A stretch of 64,000 bases of DNA, from the NCBI RefSeq assembly GCF_002099195.1, contig NZ_NBYX01000004.1, positions 64 to 64,063 of the forward strand, written 5' to 3'. Below are positions 38,349 through 47,185 of the stretch, in pieces. The DNA comes from Burkholderia puraquae. Its GTDB lineage: Bacteria; Pseudomonadota; Gammaproteobacteria; Burkholderiales; Burkholderiaceae. Position 1 is the stretch's first letter. Every line of letters begins with the position of its first letter. The position numbers and the translations under genes are program-made. The notes beneath the pieces were generated by a model that had not been told where the DNA came from, searched no databases, and saw only the letters and a list, made by a program, of their open reading frames with translations.

Positions 38349-38747
38349 ATGTCCAGGAAACGTACTTCCCCGAATCGCAACGTGCAGATCGCTGACCAGA
38401 TTCAGCGCGATCTGTCTGAACTCATCATGCGCGAGGTCAAGGATCCGCGCATCGGCATCGTGACCATCCAGAGCGTGGAACTCACGCCGGATTACGCACA
38501 TGCGAAGGTCTACTTCACCGCGCTGACCGGCGATCCGGCCAAGACGCAGGAAGCGCTGAACCACGCGTCGGGTCACTTGCACAACCTGTTGTTCAAGCGC
38601 CTGCACATCCATACGGTGCCGACGTTGCATTTCCACTACGACCAGACGATCGAGAAGGCCGTGGAGATGTCGCGCCTGATCAAGGAAGCGAACTCGACGC
38701 GTGCCAAGGACGACGACGAGACCGACGCAGCCACCAAGGACGACTGA
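38349..38747 (+). CDS. rbfA: Ribosome-binding factor A
   Basis: Helps 16S rRNA 5' maturation and cold adaptation. 132 residues with the KH-like fold: [48 protein letters not shown] and [18 protein letters not shown] short acidic tail ([14 protein letters not shown]) follows. truB begins 13 bases after the stop. Confidence 0.96.
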   Translation: MSRKRTSPNRNVQIADQIQRDLSELIMREVKDPRIGIVTIQSVELTPDYAHAKVYFTALTGDPAKTQEALNHASGHLHNLLFKRLHIHTVPTLHFHYDQTIEKAVEMSRLIKEANSTRAKDDDETDAATKDD

Positions 38748-38760
38748 GCTCGACCGGCCT

Positions 38761-39693
38761 ATGACGACTGCAGCATCCCAACGTCCGCGCGTGCCTCGTC
38801 GCGTGCTGGACGGCGTCCTCCTGCTCGACAAGCCGGTCGGCCTGTCGAGCAACGACGCGCTGATTCGCGCGAAGCGCCTGCTGCTCGCGAAGAAAGCCGG
38901 TCACACCGGCACGCTCGATCCGCTGGCTTCGGGCCTGCTGCCGCTGTGCTTCGGCGAGGCGACGAAGTTCTCGCAGGATCTGCTCGAAGCAGACAAGACC
39001 TACGAAGCGACAATGCGTCTCGGCCAGCGTACGGCCACCGGCGACGCGGAAGGCGATGTGATCGACACGCGGCCCGTCGAATGCGACCGCGCGGCGGTGG
39101 CAGCCGCGCTCGTGCGCTTCACCGGCGAAATCGTGCAGGTGCCGCCGATGTATTCGGCGCTCAAGCGCGATGGCAAGCCGCTGTACGAATATGCGCGCGC
39201 GGGGCAAACCGTCGAGCGCGAGGGCCGCAACGTGACGATCCTCGCGCTCGACCTGCTCGCGTGCGACCTGCCGAACGTGACGTTTCGCGTGACCTGCAGC
39301 AAGGGCACTTACGTGCGAACGCTGGCGGAGGATATCGGCGAGGCGCTCGGTTGCGGTGCGCATCTGACGATGCTGCGTCGCACGGGTGTCGGTGCGCTGA
39401 CGCTCGAGCACGCGGTGACGCTCGATGCGCTGTCCGATGCCGACGAAGCGTCGCGCGATGCGTGGCTCCAGCCGGTCGACGCGCTGCTGTCGACGTTTCC
39501 GCTGGTTCGTCTCGATGAAACCAGCGCGAAGCGGTTCCTGCACGGCCAGCGTCTGCCGCTGTCGGCGCTTGGCGCGATCGATGCGGTCGAAGGCGAGCGT
39601 GTGCGCGTCTACGACGCGACTCGGCTGCTCGGCGTGGCCCGCAAGGCGAACGGCGTACTGGCGCCGGAGCGGCTCGTCGTCACGGCTGCCTGA
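38761..39693 (+). CDS. truB: tRNA pseudouridine(55) synthase TruB
   Basis: Makes pseudouridine 55 in the T-loop of tRNAs. 310 residues. The catalytic Asp is residue 53 in AGHTGTLDPLASGLLP, and motif I GVLLLDKPVGLSSN precedes it. The C-terminal PUA-like segment is LDETSAKRFLHGQRL. The ATG at 38761 lies 13 bases after rbfA; the longer in-frame start would overlap rbfA. It ends the operon at a bidirectional terminator. Confidence 0.96.
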   Translation: MTTAASQRPRVPRRVLDGVLLLDKPVGLSSNDALIRAKRLLLAKKAGHTGTLDPLASGLLPLCFGEATKFSQDLLEADKTYEATMRLGQRTATGDAEGDVIDTRPVECDRAAVAAALVRFTGEIVQVPPMYSALKRDGKPLYEYARAGQTVEREGRNVTILALDLLACDLPNVTFRVTCSKGTYVRTLAEDIGEALGCGAHLTMLRRTGVGALTLEHAVTLDALSDADEASRDAWLQPVDALLSTFPLVRLDETSAKRFLHGQRLPLSALGAIDAVEGERVRVYDATRLLGVARKANGVLAPERLVVTAA

Positions 39694-39724
39694 CGCAGGC
39701 GCGCGAACGCGCGCCCTTCGGTAT

Positions 39725-39756
39725 AAAAAAGCCCGGTCGATGCGACCGGGCTTTTT
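39725..39756. terminator. Bidirectional terminator between truB and the efflux operon
   Basis: AAAAAGCCCGGTCG-ATG-CGACCGGGCTTTTT: a long perfect stem with A- and T-runs, between convergent genes. Confidence 0.93.
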
Positions 39757-39777
39757 GTTTGCCTTCAGGCTGCGTGC

Positions 39778-41337
39778 TCAGTGTGCAGCCGATGCTGCGG
39801 CACCTGCATCGCCGCCGCCCGAGCGCTCGGGCTTCGTGATCCAGATCAGCCCGATCAGCAGCACGAAGATCGCCGCCGAGATGTAGAACAGGTCGTTCAC
39901 CCCGAGTTGTGCGGCCTGCTGCGTGGCCAGGTTGTTGATCAGCCCGTGCGCCTGGTCCGGCGTCAGCCCGAGGTTGCCCATCTGCGTGACGGCCTGGTTG
40001 AACGTCGGGTTGTAGACATTCGTCTGCTCGACCAGCTGCGCGTGATGGAAGTTGTTGCGATGGTCCCAAGCCGTCTGGAAGATCGACGTGCCGATGCCGC
40101 CGCACATGATCCGCACGAAGTTCGACAGGCCCGACGCCGCGGGAATGCGGTGGCCAGGCAGGCCGGACAGCGTGATCGATACCAGCGGGATGAAGAATCC
40201 GGCCATTGCGATGCCTTGCACGAGCGTCGGCAGCGTCAGCGACCATTCGTCGACACCCGTCGTATAGCGCGAGCGCATCCAGAAGCACAGCGCAAACGTC
40301 AGGAACGACGCCGTCGAGATAAAGCGCGGATCGGTGCGTGGCAGGTACTTCCCGGTGAGTGGCGACAGCAGGATGGCGAACAGCCCGACCGGCGCCATCA
40401 CGAGGCCGGCGTCGGTCGCGGTGTAGCCGATCTGCGTCTGCAGCCACAGCGGCAGCAGCACGAGGTTGCCGAAGTACAGGCCGTACCCGATCGACAGCGC
40501 AACCGTGCCGCCGGTGAAGTTCCGCATGCGGAACAGCGACAGGTCGACCACCGGGTGCTCGGCGGTCAGTTCCCAGATGACGAAGAACGCGAACGCAATG
40601 ACGGCGGTCAGCGCGAGCACGATGATGGTTGTCGACGCGAACCAGTCGAGATCCTTGCCCTTGTCGAGCATGATCTGCAGCGAGCCGACCCAGATGACCA
40701 GCAGTGCGAGGCCCACGCCGTCGATCGGCGCGCGGCGCACGGCCGACTCCCGATTGCGGTAGATCGCCCACGTCGCGGCGGCGGCGGCGATGCCGACCGG
40801 GATGTTGACGTAGAAGATCCACGGCCACGAGTAGTTGTCCGAGATCCAGCCGCCGAGGATCGGGCCGGCAACGGGCGCGATCAGCGTCGTCATCGCCCAT
40901 AGCGCGAGCGCCATTGGCGCCTTGGCGCGCGGATAGCTCGACAGCAGGAGCGCTTGAGACAGCGGAATCATCGGGCCCGCAACCGCGCCTTGCAGCACGC
41001 GCGACGCAAGCAGGAACGGCAGGGTGGGCGAGAGCCCGCACATCCACGACGAAATCACGAACAGGATGATCGACGCGAGGAACAGGCGCACCTGCCCGAA
41101 GCGGTCGGTCAGCCAGCCGGTCAGCGGCACGGAGATCGCGTTCGCGACCGCGAACGACGTGATGACCCACGTGCCCTGGTCGGACGACACGCCGAGGTCG
41201 CCCGAGATGGTCGGGATCGCGACGTTCGCGATGGACGTGTCGAGCACGTTCATGAACACCGCGAGCGATACCGCGATCGTCCCGATCACGAGCTGCCCGC
41301 CCTGCAAGGGCGGGTGAGAGACAGGAGCCTGTGCCAT
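39778..41337 (-). CDS. emrB: MFS drug efflux transporter, DHA2 (EmrB/QacA) family
   Basis: Inner-membrane proton antiporter of 519 residues with about 14 predicted membrane segments. DHA2 features are LDTSIANVAIPTISGDLG (motif D1-like), WVITSFAVANAISVPLTGWLTDRFGQVRLF (motif A) and the GPILGGWISDNYSWPWIFYVNIPVG motif C region. It is the last gene of marR-nodT-emrA-emrB and forms a tripartite pump with the adaptor and outer-membrane channel. Substrates are not predictable; homologues export hydrophobic toxins or aromatic acids. Confidence 0.93.
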   Translation of the reverse strand: MAQAPVSHPPLQGGQLVIGTIAVSLAVFMNVLDTSIANVAIPTISGDLGVSSDQGTWVITSFAVANAISVPLTGWLTDRFGQVRLFLASIILFVISSWMCGLSPTLPFLLASRVLQGAVAGPMIPLSQALLLSSYPRAKAPMALALWAMTTLIAPVAGPILGGWISDNYSWPWIFYVNIPVGIAAAAATWAIYRNRESAVRRAPIDGVGLALLVIWVGSLQIMLDKGKDLDWFASTTIIVLALTAVIAFAFFVIWELTAEHPVVDLSLFRMRNFTGGTVALSIGYGLYFGNLVLLPLWLQTQIGYTATDAGLVMAPVGLFAILLSPLTGKYLPRTDPRFISTASFLTFALCFWMRSRYTTGVDEWSLTLPTLVQGIAMAGFFIPLVSITLSGLPGHRIPAASGLSNFVRIMCGGIGTSIFQTAWDHRNNFHHAQLVEQTNVYNPTFNQAVTQMGNLGLTPDQAHGLINNLATQQAAQLGVNDLFYISAAIFVLLIGLIWITKPERSGGGDAGAAASAAH

Positions 41338-41365
41338 GTCGGTTGTCTTTCCGGAGTCGGAACGG

Positions 41366-42586
41366 TTACATCATCTTCGCGGCGGCGTTCGACTTCGCCG
41401 CGGCCGGTGCCGATGCCGATGCGTTACCGCCTGCGTTCTCGGCGATGACGCGGGCGATTTCGGCGTCGGCTTCGTCGCCGTACTTCGCGAACACGTTGGT
41501 CTCGTAGACGGTATTCGGCGCGTTCACGAGCTGGTCGCCGCGTTCGTCCTTGATGTCCACATCGACCTGCATCGACAGGCCGATGCGCAGCGGATGCTTG
41601 TCGAGATCCTTCGGATCGAGTTCGATCCGTACCGGCAGGCGCTGCACGACCTTGATCCAGTTACCCGTCGCGTTCTGCGCGGGCAGCAGCGAGAACGCCG
41701 AGCCGGTACCGGCCGAGAAGCCCACCACCTTGCCGTGGTACACCGCCGACGAGCCGTAGATGTCGGCCGTCAGTTCGACCGGCTGGCCGATACGCATGTG
41801 CTTGAGCTGAACTTCCTTGAAGTTCGCATCGACCCACACCGCGTTCAGCGGCACCACCGACATCAGCGGCGTACCCGGCGACACGCGCTGGCCGACCTGC
41901 ACCGAGCGCTTCGCGACATAGCCGGTGACCGGCGCGGGCAGCACGTTACGCGCGTTCGCCAGGTACGCGTCGCGAACCTTCGCGGCCGCGGCCATCACGT
42001 TCGGGTGCGAGGCGATCGTCGTGTTCGCGGTCAGCGCGCGGTTCGACGCGAGCTGCTGCTGCGAGGCATCGAGCGATGCCTGGGCGGCGCGAACGGCGTC
42101 GCGTGCGTGCGAGATTTCTTCCTGCGACACGGCGCCCGTCTGCGCGACGGCCATGCGGCGGCGGAGATCGTCCTCGGCCTTCGACAGGTCGGACTGGCGC
42201 AGCGCAACTTGCGCGCGGTACTGGTCGTCGTTGACGAACAGGCCGCGTACCTGGCGCACCGTCTGTGCGAGATTGGCTTCGGCCTGCTGCAGCGCGACCT
42301 GCGAGTCGGCCGGATCGAGAACGACGAGCGGATCGCCGGCCTTGACCGTCTGCGTATCGTCGGCCTTCACTGCGATCACGGTGCCGGTGACTTGCGGCGT
42401 GATCTGCACGACGTTGCCGTTCACGTACGCGTCATCGGTCCCTTCATGGAAGCGGGCGACGAGGAAGTAGTACAGGCCATACGCAATGGCCGCGATCACG
42501 ATGACCGCGACGAGCAGCGTCATCATCCGTTTGCGCTTGCCGTTGTTCTGCGGCTGTGCGCTGGCGGCGTTTTGTTGGTCGCTCAT
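41366..42586 (-). CDS. emrA: Membrane fusion (adaptor) protein, HlyD/EmrA family
   Basis: Periplasmic adaptor of 406 residues. After a cytoplasmic Asn/Lys-rich start there is one membrane anchor (MMTLLVAVIVIAAIAYGLYYFLV, about 20-42), then a lipoyl half (DDAYVNGNVVQITPQVTGTVIAV, the EmrA signature), a long alpha-hairpin (about 100-220), the second lipoyl half (NVLPAPVTGYVAKRSVQVGQRVSPG) and a beta-barrel domain. It links EmrB to the outer-membrane factor. It lies between the channel and the pump genes, 28 bases before emrB. Confidence 0.93.
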   Translation of the reverse strand: MSDQQNAASAQPQNNGKRKRMMTLLVAVIVIAAIAYGLYYFLVARFHEGTDDAYVNGNVVQITPQVTGTVIAVKADDTQTVKAGDPLVVLDPADSQVALQQAEANLAQTVRQVRGLFVNDDQYRAQVALRQSDLSKAEDDLRRRMAVAQTGAVSQEEISHARDAVRAAQASLDASQQQLASNRALTANTTIASHPNVMAAAAKVRDAYLANARNVLPAPVTGYVAKRSVQVGQRVSPGTPLMSVVPLNAVWVDANFKEVQLKHMRIGQPVELTADIYGSSAVYHGKVVGFSAGTGSAFSLLPAQNATGNWIKVVQRLPVRIELDPKDLDKHPLRIGLSMQVDVDIKDERGDQLVNAPNTVYETNVFAKYGDEADAEIARVIAENAGGNASASAPAAAKSNAAAKMM

Positions 42587-42638
42587 GGCGATTTTCTCCG
42601 TCCGTTATTTCGAGTGTCTGCGTAGTGGTGGCGCCGGA

Positions 42639-44135
42639 TCAGTTGGCGGCCTGTTTTGTCGGCTTGTCGGCATCGGGCGCGGCGAGCGGCGTACCGGTCG
42701 CGTCGAACCCGCCACCCAGCGCCTTGATCAGTGCAAGCTGCATGTCGCGGCGGCGCATCTTCAGGTTGATCACCGTCTGCTCCGATGCGAGGCGGTTGCT
42801 GTCCGCAGTCAGCACCTGCAACTGCGGCGACAGGCCGGCCTTGTAGCGGATGACCGCGAGGTCATAGGCGCGCGTCGATGCGTCGAGTGCGCGTTGCGCA
42901 TCGCCCATCTGGCGATCGACCGCGCGGATCGACGCGACCTGCGTCGCGACGTCGTTCAGCGCACTGATCAGCGTCTGGTTGTAGTTCGCCACCGACAGGT
43001 CGAAGTCCGCGTAGCGGCCCTTGAGTTGCGCGCGCAGCGCGCCGGCGTCGAAAATCGGCAGGTGGACCGCCGGGCCGAACTGCGCCTGCCGGCTCGCGAA
43101 GTTCAGGAATTTGCCCCAGCCGAACGCATCGAAGCCGAAGCCGGCCGCGAGGTTCACGTCGGGATAGAACTCCGCCTTCGCTTCCTTCACGTCGTGCATT
43201 GCGGCTTCGACCTGCCAGCGCGCGGCGACGATGTCGGGGCGGCGCGAGACGAGATCGGCCGGCAGGTTGCCGGGCAGTGCGACTTCGCCGGTCGGGTTCA
43301 TCACGGGTGCCGCGATCTGCAGCCCGCGATCCGGACCCTTGCCGAGCAGCGCCGCGAGCTGGTAGCGCACCGTCGTGATCTGACCGTCGAGATCGGAGCG
43401 CGAAGCCTGGGTCGTCGCGATGTTGCCGCGGGCCGTCTGGCGTTCGACGTTGGTGTCGAGGCCGGCCGACACGCGGCCGTCGGTGATCTTGCCGACCGTC
43501 TCGCGGTTGGTGATCTCGCGCTGGGCGATATCGCGCAGCGCATAGAGTTGTGCGAGCGAGTTGTAGGTGCGTGCGACCGACGATGCGAGCGTGATGCGTG
43601 CCTGCTGCATGTCGGCTTCGGCCGCCTTTTCCTGCGACACGGCGGTGCGCAGGCGTTCGCGGTTCTTGCCCCACAGGTCGAGTTCCCACGACGCGCTTGC
43701 GAGCACGTTGTTCTCGCTATACCACTGGCCGCCGTACGGGGGCGGGAACAGCGCGTTCGACGAATACAGCTCGCGCGTCCACGAATAGCTGGCCTCCGCC
43801 TTCGGCATCAGGTTCGAACGCGACGATTCGATGTACGACGACGCCTTCGCGATGCGCGCCTGCGCCTGCGCGATCGACGGATTGCCCTGCAGGGCCTCGT
43901 CGATCAGCTTCGGCAGCTGCGGGTCGCCGAACTGGCTGGCCCAGTCGAGCGCCGGCCACTGGCCGCCCTCGGCCGGCAGGCTCTGGGCGGATTCGAATTG
44001 CGACGCGGGGGCGATTTGCTTGTCGCTCTTGATGCCGATGTAGTTCGCGCAGCCCGCCAGCGCCAGTGCGGCGACCGCAGCGGCGACGGCGGCGCGGCAC
44101 GACCCGGCGCGCACGGACAACGGGGAGGATTTCAT
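42639..44135 (-). CDS. Outer-membrane efflux lipoprotein, NodT/OprM (TolC-like) family
   Basis: 498 residues. The ATG at 44135 puts a lipoprotein signal at the front (ALALAGC, Cys29). Two TolC-type repeats follow: LIDEALQGNPSIAQAQARIAKASSYIESSRSNLMPKAEASYSW and the second around SRRPDIVAARWQVEAAMHDVKEAKAEFYPDVNLAAGFGF. It forms the trimeric exit duct of the tripartite pump. It is the first gene after the regulator, with a likely MarR box 69-91 bases upstream of its start. Confidence 0.93.
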   Translation of the reverse strand: MKSSPLSVRAGSCRAAVAAAVAALALAGCANYIGIKSDKQIAPASQFESAQSLPAEGGQWPALDWASQFGDPQLPKLIDEALQGNPSIAQAQARIAKASSYIESSRSNLMPKAEASYSWTRELYSSNALFPPPYGGQWYSENNVLASASWELDLWGKNRERLRTAVSQEKAAEADMQQARITLASSVARTYNSLAQLYALRDIAQREITNRETVGKITDGRVSAGLDTNVERQTARGNIATTQASRSDLDGQITTVRYQLAALLGKGPDRGLQIAAPVMNPTGEVALPGNLPADLVSRRPDIVAARWQVEAAMHDVKEAKAEFYPDVNLAAGFGFDAFGWGKFLNFASRQAQFGPAVHLPIFDAGALRAQLKGRYADFDLSVANYNQTLISALNDVATQVASIRAVDRQMGDAQRALDASTRAYDLAVIRYKAGLSPQLQVLTADSNRLASEQTVINLKMRRRDMQLALIKALGGGFDATGTPLAAPDADKPTKQAAN

Positions 44136-44203
44136 CGCGCTGATCCCTGACTCGGAATGAATGATGGACACTGCAAGGATTTCCTTACATTAATCTGTCA
44201 AAA

Positions 44204-44226
44204 GTAATTGTTATGGCAACTATTAC
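44204..44226. promoter_or_regulatory. MarR-type operator 1 before the efflux operon
   Basis: The imperfect 23-bp inverted repeat GTAATTGTT-ATGGC-AACTATTAC, 8 of 9 pairs matching. It lies between the marR stop and the nodT start, overlapping the last bases of marR. Confidence 0.62.
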
Positions 44227-44714
44227 GTGATGCTGCCGCCGGCGGTCTCGCAGTAGTTGCTGAGAATGCGGCGCAGCATGCTCTTCAGGAACCCGACTTC
44301 TTCCGGCGTAAACCCGTCCAGTACCTGGTCGAGCACGCTGCGGAAAATGGGCGGCAGCCGTTCGGCGAGCGCACGGCCTTCGTCGGTCAGCTCGAGGCGC
44401 ACGACACGCCGATCCTCGATGCTGCGGACGCGGGACAGCAGGCCGCGTTTCTCGACCCGGTCGAGCAGGCGCGTGACCGCGCTCGCGTCGATCCCGTACT
44501 CGCGCGCGAGCTCGGCGGCCGTCGAGCACTTGCCGACCGCGATCATGAACAGCATGCTTGCCTGCGTGCCCGTGATCCCCAGCTCTTCCTGCGTGCGTTG
44601 CGTGACGAGGTTGGTCATCACCGACTTCACGCGCGACATCAGATAACCGACGCTGTCGTTCATCTGATACGAAGACAGCGGCGAAACGGGCGGGTGGGTA
44701 GAAGAATCCGACAT
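44223..44714 (-). CDS. MarR family transcriptional regulator
   Basis: A 163-residue winged-helix repressor with SVMTNLVTQRTQEELGITGTQASMLFMIAVGKCSTAAELAREYGIDASAVTRLLDRVEKRGLLSR and the wing SIEDRRVVRLELTDEG. The ATG at 44714 is used because upstream residues are not conserved-looking. It heads and probably represses the efflux genes, relieved by a small phenolic-type ligand as in EmrR/MarR. Two related palindromes lie before it and after it. Confidence 0.92.
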   Translation of the reverse strand: MSDSSTHPPVSPLSSYQMNDSVGYLMSRVKSVMTNLVTQRTQEELGITGTQASMLFMIAVGKCSTAAELAREYGIDASAVTRLLDRVEKRGLLSRVRSIEDRRVVRLELTDEGRALAERLPPIFRSVLDQVLDGFTPEEVGFLKSMLRRILSNYCETAGGSIT

Positions 44715-44729
44715 AAAACCCTGAAGCTG

Positions 44730-44752
44730 CAATAGTTGACTAGGCAGCATTG
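44730..44752. promoter_or_regulatory. MarR-type operator 2 before marR
   Basis: CAATAGTTG-ACTAGG-CAGCATTG, 23 bp, shares AATAGTTG with the reverse complement of operator 1. It overlaps the marR -10 and transcription start. Confidence 0.5.
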
Positions 44753-44777
44753 TAGGCGCAGTTGCTTGCCGCGGCAA
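44749..44777 (-). promoter_or_regulatory. Promoter of marR
   Basis: On the minus strand TTGCCG (44777-44772) and TACAAT (44754-44749), 17 bases apart, about 35 bases before the start codon. Confidence 0.6.
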
Positions 44778-44984
44778 ATGTTAATCGAACGGCAAAGGGC
44801 GCGCTTCGCGCCACAAAAATCCCTGATCCCTATAAGGTTTTTGAGCGCGCCGGAGAAGGGGGCTTCGACCGATTGGCGTGTTCCAGGGGAGGGCGTGCCG
44901 GCCGCCTTGTTCCATTGCAACCTGCCCGTCAGCTCTCGACACGCCCACGTGCTATAATTTGTGGCTTTCCAAGCTGCAATGCGC

Positions 44985-45013
44985 GCGCCCGTGAAAAACG
45001 AGCGGGCGCTTTT
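44985..45013 (+). terminator. Terminator-like hairpin in the typA leader
   Basis: GCGCCCG / CGGGCGC (44985-44991 with 45003-45009) followed by TTTT. A TATAAT lies at 44953-44958, so this hairpin would form in the nascent leader 28 bases before the typA start. Confidence 0.5.
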
Positions 45014-45040
45014 GCGCGTTCAAACGATTTCCAGGTTTCT

Positions 45041-46867
<1,827 letters not shown>

Positions 46868-47185
46868 GCGTTTCGACTGTTCGCTGCATCACGGAAAAGG
46901 CTGCCTGCGGGCAGCCTTTTTTGTATCTGCGCGATGTGCAATCGGGTTGTCTGCAAAACACTGTTCCTGCGGGTCGTGGCAATCCGGCAAAACCCCGTCG
47001 TGCGGTGCTTTCGGGCGCATTTCACCGTGAACTTCGGTATCGGTTCTGTGATATGCTGCGCGCACGCAAGTTTTAGGTCCTTCCAAGCAAGACTTGATTC
47101 GCAATCCGCTAAACGGTCAGGCCGTGTCGCGGAAGGTTGAGTAACCCGCTATTTCTCGAGAAGCTCGAAGAAAGGTGAGCGTAAA
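46868..47185. other. typA-sucA intergenic region
   Basis: 318 bases. It holds the typA terminator (46895-46922) and must contain the sucA promoter, but no clear -35/-10 pair was found. GAAAGGTGAGC precedes the sucA ATG. Short frames here are not supported. Confidence 0.5.
46895..46922 (+). terminator. Rho-independent terminator after typA
   Basis: AAAAGGCTGCC-TGCG-GGCAGCCTTTTTT, an uninterrupted stem with a T-run, 27 bases past the stop. Confidence 0.95.
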
